From the NCBI GenBank assembly GCA_027494135.1, contig JAOSJK010000012.1, positions 482,795 to 546,794 of the forward strand: a stretch of DNA of 64,000 nt, in the 5' to 3' direction. Below the pieces are notes generated by a model. The model was not told where the DNA came from. It did not search any database and saw only the letters and a list, made by a program, of their open reading frames with translations. The first letter of the stretch is position 1. Every line of letters starts with the position of its first letter. The stretch comes from Acidimicrobiia bacterium. GTDB taxonomy: Bacteria > Actinomycetota > Acidimicrobiia > IMCC26256 > PALSA-610. Of the stretch, positions 9,083-18,900 are shown piece after piece. A program made the position numbers and the translations under genes.

Positions 9083-10017
9083 ATGCGCGTACGGGTATTC
9101 ACCGAGCCACAGCAGGGTTCCACCTACGACCAGCAGCTCGCCGTGGCGCGCCTCTCGGAGGATCTCGGGTACGACGCATTCTTCCGCTCCGATCACTACC
9201 TGGCCATGGGCGATCGCGACGGACGCCCCGGCCCGACCGACTCCTGGGTGACTCTGGGAGCCCTCGCGCGCAGACATCGAGCATCAGGCTGGGAACTCTC
9301 GTCACGTCCGCCACGTTCCGGCACCCCGGCATCCTCGGCATCTCCGTCGCCCAGGTCGACGCGATGAGTGGCGGGCGCGTCGAGCTCGGGCTCGGCGCCG
9401 GTTGGTACGACACGGAGCACGCGGCATACGGAATACCGTTCGGCGAGTCATTCGGTGAGCGGTTCGACCGGCTCGAGGAGCAGCTAGAGATCCTCACCGG
9501 CACCTGGTCGACGCCGCCGGGCGAGAGCTACTCGTTCTCGGGCAAGCACTACACGCTCACCGGCTCGCCCGCCCTGCCGAAGCCCGTCCAGCAGCCGGTG
9601 CCGATCATCATCGGCGGTTACGGACCGAAGCGCACCCCGCGCCTCGCGGCACGTTTCGCCACGGAGTTCAACGTACCGTTCCCTCCCCTCGACCACTACC
9701 GCACCGCAGTCGCGAACGTGCGCTCTGCGTGCGTGGCCGCCGATCGCGATCCATCGAGCATGCGGCTCTCCGTCGCGCTCGTCGCCTGCTGCGGGACAAC
9801 AGCGGCGGAGGTCGACCGTCGCGCAGCCGCCATCGGGCGCGAGTCGGCGGAGCTGCGCGAGAACGGGGCGGCCGGCTCACCGGCGGAGGTGGTGGAGCAG
9901 ATACGAGCCTTCGCCACAGCGGGAGCCGACACCGTGTACCTGCAGATTCTCGACCTCGACGACCTCGACCACCTGCGCCTCATAGCCGCCGAGGTCGTCC
10001 CGGACCTGCCCACCTGA
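9083..10017 (+). CDS. F420-type LLM oxidoreductase, frame broken near 9280
   Basis: Luciferase-like monooxygenase fold (TIM barrel) of the coenzyme F420-dependent class. The N-terminal piece (MRVRVFTEPQ to TLGALARR) and the piece in the next frame (RLGTLVTSATFRHPGILGISVAQVD, then GGRVELGLGAGWY) are collinear and together give about 310 residues, normal for the family. The GGRVELGLGAGW block is diagnostic. A single-base indel near 9270-9290 separates the pieces. Whether F420 or FMN is used cannot be proved here. A second family member follows after 22 bases in the same direction, so the two are likely cotranscribed. Confidence 0.88.
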
Positions 10018-10039
10018 CCCGAGCCGAGGAGCCGGACCA

Positions 10040-10941
10040 ATGCGCTTCGGCGTGCACACAGGACTCCAGAACACGAGCATCGCCGAGCTGCAGGGCCTCT
10101 GGCACCGCATCGAGGAGCTCGACTTCGACTGGATCTCGATCTGGGACCACTTCTACGCGGCCGACGGAACGGGCGACCCTCACTGCCTCGAGGCCGTGGT
10201 GTCACACGCAGCCCTGGCCGCGTCGACGTCGCGCGTCCGCTGCGGCAGCCTCGTCTACTCGGCCGGATACCGCCACCCCGCCGTGCTGGCCAACGCGGCC
10301 GTCACCCTCGACCAGCTCTCCGGGGGCCGCGTCACGCTGGGACTCGGCGGTGGCTGGTCGAAGATCGAGTACGACGCCTACGGGGTCCCGTTCGGCACGG
10401 CCGCATCCAGGCTCCGAATGCTCGACGAGTCGATCCAGTGCGTGCGAGGCCTGCTGACACAGGACTCCACCGACTTCTCGGGCGAGTACTTCGCGCTCGC
10501 AGGCGCGCGCTGCGAGCCGAAGCCGGTCCAGGAGCACCTTCCGATCTGGGTCGGTGGCGGCGGCGAGAAGGTGACCCTGCGCATCGTCGCAGAGCACGCC
10601 GACGGCTGGAACGTCCCGTTCATCGCGCCCGACGCCTGGGCCCACAAGTCGGCCGTCCTCGACACCCACTGCGAGAGGGCGGGACGCGACCCGTCGACGG
10701 TGGAGCGGACCGTCAACGTGGGCATGGCGTCGTCGGAAGACGATCTGCGCGCGCAGTTCGGCAACATCTCCGAGCTGGTCCGCCCGGGAGTGCTGACAGG
10801 GAGCACCCAGGAGATGATCGACCGAGTCGGCGCGTACCGAGACGCCGGAGCCTCCTACCTCATCCTCGCCATGCGCGCCCCTTCGATCGCGATGGGCTCG
10901 AGCGCTTCGCCTCCGACCTGATGCCCGCGTTCACCGGCTGA
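10040..10941 (+). CDS. F420-type LLM oxidoreductase, frame broken near 10885
   Basis: A second luciferase-like oxidoreductase, directly downstream of the first, with GAGGAG 8 bases before ATG 10040. Family blocks include WISIWDHFYA, RVRCGSLVYSAGYRHPAVLANAAVTLDQLSGGR (boundary block) and RVTLGLGGGWS. The current frame ends in IAMGSSASPPT, but a one-base shift near 10885 restores the normal C-terminus FDRDGLERFASDLMPAF ending at 10941. Of the two tandem enzymes this one is closest to the family with a WDH motif after strand 2. The substrate is unknown. Confidence 0.87.
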
Positions 10942-10971
10942 GACCGGCCGCCCGGTCGGTAGCCTTCGGGT

Positions 10972-12120
10972 GTGGCCGGTGTCGACGCGCGGATCAGGAG
11001 CCTGTTCGCGGCGTTGCCGTCGGGAGACCCTAGGGGGCTGCAGGTCTTCCGCGCACCCGGTCGGGTGAACCTCATCGGGGATCACACCGACTACCAGGAC
11101 GGCCTCTGCCTCCCGATGGCGATCGACCGAGACGTCATGGTCGCGTCGCGTGTGCGCGACGACGAACGCGTCGTCGTCCGCTCCCTCGATCTCGGTGGCA
11201 GAGTCGACATCGCCGCCGACGGCTCGGATGACCCGCCGGCCATCGTCCCGGCATGGGGACGCACCGTCGCGGGCGCAGTGCGGGTGCTGGTCCGACGCGG
11301 ACGGCCACCGGTCGGGATCGACGCCGTCGTCGCGTCGACGATCCCCATCGGGTCGGGGCTGTCGTCCAGCGCGGCGTTCGAGGTCGCGATCTCGATCATG
11401 CTCGCGGCGACGGCCGGACGGCCCGTCGGCGGTCGCGACCTGGCCCTGGCCGCGCGGGAGGCCGGTCAGATCGCGACCGGCGTGCCCTGCGGAGTGCTCG
11501 ACCAGATGGCATCGGTCTTCGGTCGTGCCGGGCACGCGCTGCTGCTCGACTGCCGCTCGCTCGACACCGAGCCGGTTCGAGTGCCGGCGGGTCTCGATGT
11601 CCTGGTCGTGAACTCCGGGCTACCGCGCACCCTCGAGACGAGCGCGTACGCGCAGCGCCGTGCGGCGTGCGAGGCGTCGGCCGGGCGACTCGGTCTCGCC
11701 ACCCTGCGCGACGCCACGCCGGAGCAGGTCGTCGGGGACCCGCGTGCACGCCACGTCGTCTCGGAGAACGCTCGCGTCCTCTCGTTCGTCGATGCGCTGC
11801 GCGCCGGCGACGTCGGAGCACTCGGATCGCTGCTGCTCGCGAGCCATGCAAGCCTCCGCGACGACTTCGAGGTCTCGACTCCGGAGCTCGACCTGCTCGT
11901 GGAGCTCCTCGTCGGCGGGGGCGCACACGGCGCGCGGCTGACCGGCGCCGGCTTCGGCGGCTGCGTCGTGGCCCTCGTGCCGTCCGGCTCCGCCGGCGTC
12001 ATCGGCGAGCGCGTCTCGGCCGAGTACGCGTCGAGGACCGGCATCACCCCCGACGCCTTCCCCGTCATCGCCACCGACGGCGCCGCCCCCATAGGACGAG
12101 CGTCGATAGACCACACATAG
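10972..12120 (+). CDS. galK: galactokinase (GHMP kinase)
   Basis: Phosphorylates galactose at C1 with ATP, the first committed step of the Leloir pathway. The galactokinase signature GRVNLIGDHTDYQDG is near residue 30, the GHMP ATP-binding motif IPIGSGLSSSAAFE near residue 125, and the C-terminal motif LTGAGFGGCVV near residue 325. About 380 residues is family length. The last residues (GRASIDHT) come from a family-1 palindrome. A one-base correction in the preceding C run would end the protein at a TAG at 12092-12094, so the palindrome-coded tail may be an artefact. No other Leloir genes are adjacent. Confidence 0.93.
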   Translation: MAGVDARIRSLFAALPSGDPRGLQVFRAPGRVNLIGDHTDYQDGLCLPMAIDRDVMVASRVRDDERVVVRSLDLGGRVDIAADGSDDPPAIVPAWGRTVAGAVRVLVRRGRPPVGIDAVVASTIPIGSGLSSSAAFEVAISIMLAATAGRPVGGRDLALAAREAGQIATGVPCGVLDQMASVFGRAGHALLLDCRSLDTEPVRVPAGLDVLVVNSGLPRTLETSAYAQRRAACEASAGRLGLATLRDATPEQVVGDPRARHVVSENARVLSFVDALRAGDVGALGSLLLASHASLRDDFEVSTPELDLLVELLVGGGAHGARLTGAGFGGCVVALVPSGSAGVIGERVSAEYASRTGITPDAFPVIATDGAAPIGRASIDHT

Positions 12121-12140
12121 TGTGGTCTATCGACGCTCGT
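12096..12140. repeat. family-1 palindrome, copy 3
   Basis: Perfect inverted repeat with 21-base arms and centre ATA, between galK and the co-directional HIT gene. It overlaps the 3' end of galK as currently read. Confidence 0.95.
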
Positions 12141-12183
12141 GGGTTGGAGGCCGGTAGTCTGGGGCGACGGGGAGGGAGGGGCG

Positions 12184-12609
12184 ATGCCGAGCATCTTCAC
12201 CCGCATCATCGACGGTGAGCTTCCGGGGCGCTTCGTGTGGCGGGACGACATCTGCGTCGCCTTCCTCTCGATCGCGCCTCTCCACTACGGGCACACGCTC
12301 GTGGTCCCGATCGAGGAGGTCGATCACTGGATCGACCTCGACGCGCCGACCGCCGCGCACCTGATGCGCGTCGCGCACCTGATAGGCCGCGCCCAGCAGG
12401 CCGAGATGCGTCCGCTCCGCGTCGGTCTGATGATCGCCGGCCTGGAGGTCCCACACACGCACCTGCACGTGGTGCCGATCGACGGCATGCGCGATCTCGA
12501 CTTCGCCAACGCCGACAATGATCCGCGCCCCGAGGATCTCGACGCCGCTGCCGAGACGCTTCGCAGCGCTCTCCGGGCGATGGGGCGCGAAGAGGTACCC
12601 GGGCCCTAG
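12184..12609 (+). CDS. HIT-family (histidine triad) hydrolase
   Basis: A 141-residue nucleotide hydrolase/transferase of the HIT family. The catalytic triad motif is HTHLHVVP near residue 95, and the N-terminal SIFTRIIDGELP plus HTLVVPIEEVDHWIDL blocks match the HINT/actinobacterial HIT subfamily. It probably hydrolyses AMP-linked substrates (family knowledge). ATG 12184 is chosen because GGGAGGGAGGG lies just upstream; the ORF-track start at 12139 would lie in the palindrome. Confidence 0.93.
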   Translation: MPSIFTRIIDGELPGRFVWRDDICVAFLSIAPLHYGHTLVVPIEEVDHWIDLDAPTAAHLMRVAHLIGRAQQAEMRPLRVGLMIAGLEVPHTHLHVVPIDGMRDLDFANADNDPRPEDLDAAAETLRSALRAMGREEVPGP

Positions 12610-12618
12610 CCCTCACCG

Positions 12619-13317
12619 TCACATCCGGTCGAGGAGCTCCGCCTTCTTGGCCTCGAACTCAGCGTGGCTGATGACGCCCTTGTCGCGCAGCTCCGCCAGC
12701 TGCTCGAGCTGCACCGGGACGGGGACGGGCGCCGCGGCCGCAGCGGGTGCGGGGGCCGGTGACGGTGCCGCGGCGGGTGCCGCAGGGGCTGCCGGCGCTG
12801 CCGGCTGAGTCGACCAGGACGCGCGCTTCCTGGCGTGCGCCTCCATCTGCCGGTAGATCTCCTGCTGGACGCCGTCGGGGTGGCGCACGTCGCTGAAGAC
12901 CGACTGGCCGTCGCGCCCCGCCGACTCGATCGAGAGGTCGCCCGCGCCGATCACGCGCTCCCAGATGGTCTGCGCGAAGTTGATGTTGTTGATCCGCTCG
13001 AGCGGTATCTCCACGCCCTTCTTGGCGAGCACACCCGTCCGGTAGACGACACGGTCATCGCTGACCACGAAGTAGGTGAACATCCAGTCGAGGTACTTGA
13101 CCACGAGCCAGCCCGCCCAGACGAGCGCCCCGATCCCCCACACCCACAGCAGGATCCCCCGGAGGGTGTCCTGGCTGTCGGGGATCCGCAGGAGCAGCAG
13201 GAAGACGAGGAAGAGCGGCAACGCGCTGAACACCTGCTTGGAGAAGAACCACCAGTGCGGCTTCAGGTCGAGGGCGATCTCCTCGCCCTCGTTCAGCAGT
13301 CTCTGCGGGTACGGCAT
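12619..13317 (-). CDS. PH-domain membrane protein with SHOCT tail
   Basis: A 232-residue protein: a short N-terminal PQRLLNEGEEIALDLKPHWWFF, two adjacent transmembrane helices (FSALPLFLVFLLLL and LLWVWGIGALVWAGWLVV), a bacterial PH domain (bPH_2/YdbS type: FVVSDDRVVYRTGVLAKKG then IPLERINNINFAQTIWERVIG), an Ala/Pro linker and a C-terminal SHOCT domain (LRDKGVISHAEFEAKKAELL). SHOCT domains are thought to mediate oligomerisation. Function is unknown beyond a membrane-associated role. ATG 13317 gives the conserved MPYPxRLL start. Confidence 0.9.
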   Translation of the reverse strand: MPYPQRLLNEGEEIALDLKPHWWFFSKQVFSALPLFLVFLLLLRIPDSQDTLRGILLWVWGIGALVWAGWLVVKYLDWMFTYFVVSDDRVVYRTGVLAKKGVEIPLERINNINFAQTIWERVIGAGDLSIESAGRDGQSVFSDVRHPDGVQQEIYRQMEAHARKRASWSTQPAAPAAPAAPAAAPSPAPAPAAAAAPVPVPVQLEQLAELRDKGVISHAEFEAKKAELLDRM

Positions 13318-13407
13318 AGCGGAATAGTACGCCCGCGACCCGGCTTCCCGCCGCACTCCCCTCACCTGCACGCCGCCGTCGTGCGCCGCGTTCGTGCCCG
13401 ACGCCCG

Positions 13408-13890
13408 TCAGACTTCGCGCTCGGGGTCGAGGTCTTTGGCGATCAGGAAGCCCCTGGCCCGCTCGGCGAGCGCGTAGCGGGCGACGATGTCGTGGAAGGC
13501 GGGGCCGTGGTTCGGCTCGGCCAGGTGCGCCAGCTCATGGACCAGGACGTAGTCGAGCACCCAGTCCGGGAACGCCGCGAGCCGCGACGAGACCCGGATG
13601 CTGCGCGCCTCGGGGGAGCACGACCCCCACCTCTCGGCCTGGTTCTCCGCCCACACGACCGATTCCGCGATCGGCAGATCGTGCCGTCGCGCGAGGTCGT
13701 GGGCGCGGCGCTCCAGGTCGATGCGCTCGCGCGCCACCCGACGCTCCATCCGCTGCCGCAGCTCGTCGGCGATCTCGCGAGCCTGCTCCAGAGGCATCCA
13801 CCGCGGGAAGGAGACGCGGAGCCGGTCGCCCACGAGGACGCCGGCCACGTGCTTGCGCCGCTGCGTCCCTCGCACGAGCTCGATCTCCAC
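13408..13890 (-). CDS. YgjP-like M48-type metallopeptidase
   Basis: About 160 residues of the YgjP/DUF45 zinc metallopeptidase family. The zinc site is HELAHLAEPNHGPAFH (HExxH plus a third downstream His), preceded by the family block WGSCSP and by VLDYVLVHELAH. The ORF track extends to 13962, but that would overlap the divergent gene starting at 13935, and the conserved region begins at about GTG 13890 (VEIELVRGTQRRKH), so I choose that start. The cellular role of YgjP proteins is not established. Confidence 0.88.
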   Translation of the reverse strand: MEIELVRGTQRRKHVAGVLVGDRLRVSFPRWMPLEQAREIADELRQRMERRVARERIDLERRAHDLARRHDLPIAESVVWAENQAERWGSCSPEARSIRVSSRLAAFPDWVLDYVLVHELAHLAEPNHGPAFHDIVARYALAERARGFLIAKDLDPEREV

Positions 13891-13934
13891 AGCGGTCAAC
13901 CTAACGCGGGTCTGAGACACTACGGTCGCCTCGC

Positions 13935-15485
13935 GTGAACGGATCAGACGCAGCACGCTCACGGAACGCCACGCCCGACGCTCCCACCTCGGATCCGGCT
14001 GCCGATCTCGCGGCTACGACCGCCGCTTGGGTCGACCGCCACTGGGACCACGACACGTCGCTGCTCTGGAACCCGCCGGGAGCGTTCGGCGACCTCGCGC
14101 CGCCGCACTCGCTCCACCTCGTCCCGGGCAGCGCCTGGCACGCGATGACGTTGCTGCACCGCGGAGCGTCGGACGACGCCGAGCGGGCCGTCGGCGCCAT
14201 CGAGTCGCTCCTCGCCCTCCAGTACGACGAGCCGGGCACGGCAATACACGGGACGTTCGCCCGCTTCGCGGAGTGGCCCCACCCTCCCGCCGACCCGGTC
14301 ATGTGGGACGACTACGACCCGAACTGGCGGCAGTTCCTGGGCACCACCTTCGGCCTGCTGCTCCGGTCACGCCCCGGCGCGCTCCCGGGCGACGTCGAGG
14401 AGCGTGTCGTGCGCGCCATGGACCTCGCCGTGCGCGGCGAGCCCGACGGCAGGGTCGCGCCCTGGTACTCGAACATCGCCCTGATGAAGGCGTGGCTCGA
14501 GGTCGACCACGGCGATCGCACCGGCGACACCGGCCTCGTCGAGCGCGGCGAGGCCCTCGCCGCCGAGGTGGTCGCGCTCTTCGACCGCCACGGGGCATTC
14601 GACGAGTACAACTCCGCCACGTACTACGGCATCGATCTGTACGCCCTCGCCCTCTGGAGGGACTGGTCCGCCTCGCCACGCCTGCGCGAGTGGGGCGGGC
14701 GCATCGAGTCGGCCCTGTGGCGCGACCTCTCGGGCTTCTACCACGCCGGCCTGCGCAACCTCGCCGGCCCCTACACGCGCTCCTACACGATGGACCTGAC
14801 GGGCTCCGTAGGGCTGCTGGGACTCTGGATCTGGGCGGCGCTCGGGAGGGCGGACGCCCCGGTGCCCGACCTCCCCGGCGATCCCGACGTCGCCCTCGAC
14901 CACTCGCACGATCTCGCGCTCGGCACCCTCGTCGCGCTCCTCGGCCCGCGCATCCCCGACGACGCAATCGCAGACCTCACGTTGTTCCGAGGCGAGCGCC
15001 GCGTCGAGCACGACCTCGGCTCCGGGCGCATCGCGTCGGCGTGGCTCGCCCCGGACGTCATGGTCGGCGCCGAGCGGGGCCCGGCAGACTGGGGCGGCTG
15101 GGACCAGTACCACCCGGCGACCATCCACTGGACGCACCCCGACGGCGGCGTCGCCTGGTTGCGGCTCCTGCACGGCGGCGGTGTCGACGCGGTGGCGTCG
15201 CCCGGAGTGCTCGAGGTCACAGCCCGTCCCCCCGCGTCCGGCCGCGACGGCACTGCGCTGCTCGGCGCGCTCGGAGCGGGTGAGGCCCGGCTCGGGAGCG
15301 GCGGCCGCTGGTCGCTGCCCGGGCTCGACGTGCGCGTCACCTCCGACGGCGCTCTCGGCGAGCCCATCTACGGCTCCCCGGGCGACGCCGGCCCCGGGGG
15401 CTCCGGCGAGGTGCGGCTCCCGATCGCGCCACCCGGAGTAGGGGAACCGCTGAGGATCCGCATCGAGGTCGACCCTCGGGCGTGA
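13935..15485 (+). CDS. unrecognised 516-residue protein, possible alpha/alpha-toroid fold
   Basis: I do not recognise a named family. The first two thirds are helix-rich with aromatic patches typical of six-hairpin (alpha/alpha-toroid) carbohydrate-active proteins: DPVMWDDYDPNWRQFLGTTF, EYNSATYYGIDLYALALW and AGPYTRSYTMDLTGSVGLLGLW. The last 170 residues look beta-rich, as in the C-terminal sandwich of lyases and hydrolases of that fold. There is no signal peptide, so a cytosolic location is suggested. The frame is intact. It starts at GTG 13935, 44 bases from the divergent YgjP gene. A sugar-processing role is inference only. Confidence 0.7.
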   Translation: MNGSDAARSRNATPDAPTSDPAADLAATTAAWVDRHWDHDTSLLWNPPGAFGDLAPPHSLHLVPGSAWHAMTLLHRGASDDAERAVGAIESLLALQYDEPGTAIHGTFARFAEWPHPPADPVMWDDYDPNWRQFLGTTFGLLLRSRPGALPGDVEERVVRAMDLAVRGEPDGRVAPWYSNIALMKAWLEVDHGDRTGDTGLVERGEALAAEVVALFDRHGAFDEYNSATYYGIDLYALALWRDWSASPRLREWGGRIESALWRDLSGFYHAGLRNLAGPYTRSYTMDLTGSVGLLGLWIWAALGRADAPVPDLPGDPDVALDHSHDLALGTLVALLGPRIPDDAIADLTLFRGERRVEHDLGSGRIASAWLAPDVMVGAERGPADWGGWDQYHPATIHWTHPDGGVAWLRLLHGGGVDAVASPGVLEVTARPPASGRDGTALLGALGAGEARLGSGGRWSLPGLDVRVTSDGALGEPIYGSPGDAGPGGSGEVRLPIAPPGVGEPLRIRIEVDPRA

Positions 15486-15531
15486 AGCACCCGATCGGTG
15501 ATCCCGGGTGCCGCCGACGCCTGCGGCCTGG

Positions 15532-15897
15532 CTACGACCAGCCGAGCTCGTCGAGCCGGTCGTCGTCGATGCCGAAGTGGTGCGCGAACTCGTGCAGGAG
15601 CGTCTCGTAGACGTGGTCGTAGAGGGCATCCTCGTCGGTGCTGATCGCGCAGAGCGGAAGACGGAAGAGCGTCACGCGGTCCGGCATCGCCCCCGAGTAG
15701 CCCAGCGGGCTGCGACGCGTCTGATCCACCCCCTCGTACAGGCCGAGGAGCGTCCCGGACCGGCCGTCGAGCTGCCGCGCCGTGGGCCGGTCTTCCACGA
15801 GGACCGCGACGTTCTCGATCGTCTCGAGCAGGTCGTCGGGGAGCGCGTCGATCGCCTCGGAGACGAGCTGCTCGAAGCGCCTACGTGACAGTTTCAC
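15532..15897 (-). CDS. metallopeptidase-like zincin (Zincin_1 family)
   Basis: A 121-residue minimal zincin. The C-terminal motif LLHEFAHHFGIDDDRLDELGW (HExxH with a downstream Asp as third ligand) and the middle VTLFRLPLC block match the small actinobacterial metallopeptidase family (PF06262 type). Proteolytic activity has not been generally demonstrated for the family. It converges on the 516-residue gene. Confidence 0.88.
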   Translation of the reverse strand: MKLSRRRFEQLVSEAIDALPDDLLETIENVAVLVEDRPTARQLDGRSGTLLGLYEGVDQTRRSPLGYSGAMPDRVTLFRLPLCAISTDEDALYDHVYETLLHEFAHHFGIDDDRLDELGWS

Positions 15898-16309
15898 GAC
15901 AAGAAGGTAGCGGTCGTGAAAACCTCTTGACCTACGTCGCGCGCAGGCTTACTGTCGCTCCTACCGGGAAACGGTGTGCACACTCCCGAGGCCCCGCCAC
16001 ACGGTGGGACTCGGAGCAGGCTCGCCGGGCACCGGTCCGAGGCCGACTCCTCCGGGAGCGAGCCACGGCGAGGTCGTCGAGTCATGGCGACGCAACGGTT
16101 CGCAAGAGCCGCTGCGGCGCCGAGGTGGACGGCCACGGGGAACGGCCCCGAGGAGCTCGGAGCTGCGCGAGCGGCGATGACTACTCGGGGCCCTCCCGCC
16201 GGGGCTCGACGCGGCGCCGCGCGCAGGGCCCCCGCACCCACCCGCCCGCAGCCGCCGCACGCAGCCACAGCCCGCTGCCGCTGTCGTACGCCGCCGGTAA
16301 GGTCCGGGG
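15898..16309. other. 412-bp gap: no convincing gene; possible promoter and leader
   Basis: No ORF in this stretch has recognisable motifs. The short ORFs on both strands are Arg/Pro/Ala-rich shadows. A sigma-70-like promoter pair pointing right (TTGACC 15927-15932, 17-bp spacer, TACTGT 15950-15955) is visible, which would give the helicase gene an untranslated leader of roughly 350 bases. Confidence 0.4.
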
Positions 16310-18425
16310 GTGGCGCGCGATCCTCTCTTCGACGACCTCGACGAGAGCCAGCGCGCCGCGGTGACCGCCGAGGGCGCGCCGCTAGCGATCCTCGCGCCGG
16401 CCGGCTCGGGCAAGACGAGGGTCCTCACGAGGCGCATCGCATGGAGCGCCCGCGAAGGGCGTGCCGACCCGGCCAGGGTCCTGGCCGTGACCTTCACCCG
16501 CATAGCCGCGGGAGAGCTCAGGGGGCGGCTGCGCACCCTGGGGGTCGAGGGCGCGGTCACCGCCGGCACGTTCCACGCGCTGGCGCTCGCCCAGCTCCGG
16601 CGCCGAGCCTCCGACCAGAAGCGAGATCTGCCGTCGCTCCTCGACCGCAAGGGCCGCATCCTCGGCCCTCTCCTGGGGCTGCACGGCCCGGAGGCCGCCG
16701 TCGCCATCACCGAGACCGCCGCCGAGATCGAGTGGGCCAAGGCCCGCTGCCTGCGACCGGAGGAGCTCGCGCACGCGGCCGAGGCCTCCCGCCGGCGCCT
16801 GCCGCGCCCGGCCCATGAGCTCGCCGACCTCTACGCCCGGTACGAAGCGGAGAAGCGGCGCCGGCGGCTCCTCGACTTCGACGACCTCCTCTGGTGGTGC
16901 GCCGAGGCGGTCGAGACCGACCCGGAGTTCGCCGCCTCCCAGCGGTTCCGGTTCAGGCACCTCTTCGTCGACGAGTTCCAGGACGTCAGCCCGGCACAGC
17001 TCCGACTCGTGCGGGCTTGGCTCGGCGACCGTCGCGACCTCTGCGTCGTCGGCGACGACGCCCAGGCGATCTACGGCTTCGCCGGTGCCGACCCCTCGGC
17101 GCTCTCCGATTTCGAGCGGCACTTCCCCGGCGCCGAGGTCGTCCGGCTGCGACTCAACTACCGGTCCACGCCTCAGGTGATCGCCGCCTCCGCGGCCGCC
17201 CTCTCGGGCGACTCCGGGGTCCGCCGACCGATGCCCGGTGCAGTCGTCGATGCCGGGCCCGTGCCCGCGGTGACGGCCTACCCCACCGACGACGACGAGA
17301 CCGCCGGGGTGGCACGCGCTCTCGCCGCGGCGCACTCGCGGGGGTGCCGTGGAGGGCGATGGCGGTGCTCTACCGGGTGAACGCGCAGTCGGCCGGCTTC
17401 GAGGTGGCGCTGCGCCGCGCCGGCATCCCCTTCCGTGTCGCCGGCGCCGGGAGGTTCGTCGACCGCCCCGAGGTGAAGGCCGCCCTCGCTGCGCTGCGCA
17501 CCGGCGCCGACGGGGCGCCCGGTCGCCCCTTCGCCGACCTCCTCACCGATCTGGCCGCGGGCACGGCCGGCCTCGACGATGAGCAATCGGGTGGAGCGGA
17601 GATGCCGGGCGGTGGCGACGTGCCACCCGGCTCCTCCCCGGCCCGCGAAGACCTCGCCGCAGGTGGCACCGAGCGCCGAGAGCACATCGACGCGCTGCTG
17701 CACCTCGGACGCGAGTACCTCGCGGCCGAGGGCGGGCTCGGCTCCCACTCGGGATTCGTGTCGTGGCTCGCGGCAGCCACACGCGGAGAGGGCGACGCCG
17801 CCGACGGCGACGTCGTCGAGCTCCTCACATTCCACAAGGCGAAGGGCCTCGAGTGGCCGATCGTCTTCGTCACGGGCATCGAGGCCGGGCTCGTGCCCAT
17901 CTCGTACGCGAAGACGCCCGAGGCAAGGGCGGAGGAGCAGCGCCTCCTGCACGTCGCACTGAGCCGCGCCGAGCGCGAGCTGCACCTGTCGTGGGCGGAG
18001 GAGCGCGTCTTCGGTGGGCGGGCCGCGCGCCGCCGGCCGAGCCCGCTCCTCGCCGGGATCGAGTCGGCGAACACCCCGGGGGCCGCCGACCGCGTGCCCG
18101 ACGCCGCACTCCAGGTCGACCGGATGCGCGCGACGCTGCACGGCTCCGGCAGCGAGGGCCGGCACCGACGTCGCGGCTCGCGTGCAAGCGGCGAGCCCGA
18201 CTCCCCGCTGCTGGCCGCGCTCAAGGCCTGGCGTCTCGAGGCGCGCGTGCAGCGAACGTGCCCGCATACGTCGTCTTCGACAACGCGACGCTCGCCGCCG
18301 TCACCGAGGCCCGCCCCCGGAGGCCCGAGGATCTGCTCGCGATCCGCGGCATCGGCCCGACCAAGGCCGACCGCTTCGGGGCCGACCTGATCGACCTCGT
18401 GACCCGCCACCCGCCCGACGACTGA
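16310..18425 (+). CDS. UvrD/PcrA-like superfamily 1 helicase with C-terminal HRDC-type tail, frame broken twice
   Basis: ATP-dependent 3'-5' DNA helicase of the UvrD family. Motifs in order: APAGSGKT (I), VTFTRIAAGEL (Ia), LFVDEFQDVSPAQL (II), VVGDDAQAIYGFAGAD (III), LNYRST (IV), TFHKAKGLEW (V) and LHVALSRAERELHL (VI). The tail VPAYVVFDNATLAAV then LLAIRGIGPTKADRFG is an HRDC-type domain, as in actinobacterial UvrD2. Frames change near 17345 and 18245; the pieces are collinear and give about 705 residues. The N-terminal GTG at 16310 fits the family. It likely acts in DNA repair or replication-fork processing. Confidence 0.9.
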
Positions 18426-18543
18426 CGTACCCGTCGGTAACCACGCCGACCGGAGGCGCCTCCGGCCCGGGCCGTGGAGACCCGGCATTGACGCGGCTCT
18501 CCCGCGGGCAGAGGATCTGTGTACGACGACCAGGAGGTCGGCC

Positions 18544-18855
18544 ATGTCGAGGTCCACCCTGCCCCTCTTCCCCACCGACGAGGGCTGGCCGTACCCCGAC
18601 TCGTCGACCTCACCCGACCAGGTCGACGACGCAGACATCGACCTCGACGCGCTCGAGCTGCGCGTCGACCCCCACGCCTTCGACACCCTCTCGGATCTCG
18701 AACGGTCCGCCCTCTTCCATCGCTTCGGGCTGAGGGGAGAGACCTGCCTGTCCATGAAGCAGCTGGGACCCGCGCTCGGCTGCACCCGCTCCGAGGCGCG
18801 GCGGCTCGTCGGGACGGCGATCGACAAGGTGCGCACCCGCCTCACCGCCCCGTAG
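18544..18855 (+). CDS. sigma-70 region 4-like small DNA-binding protein
   Basis: A 103-residue protein whose second half, LSDLERSALFHRFGLRGETCLSMKQLGPALGCTRSEARRLVGTAIDKVR, reads like sigma factor region 4 (the -35-binding helix-turn-helix). The acidic N-terminal half carries no region 2, so it cannot act as a complete sigma factor. It may be a regulator or an anti-sigma-like partner (inference). GGAGG precedes ATG 18544. It stands alone between the helicase and the decarboxylase. Confidence 0.7.
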   Translation: MSRSTLPLFPTDEGWPYPDSSTSPDQVDDADIDLDALELRVDPHAFDTLSDLERSALFHRFGLRGETCLSMKQLGPALGCTRSEARRLVGTAIDKVRTRLTAP

Positions 18856-18900
18856 ACAACCGCATGCTGCCCCCGCCGGAGCGCCGGTAGCGTCGTCGTC

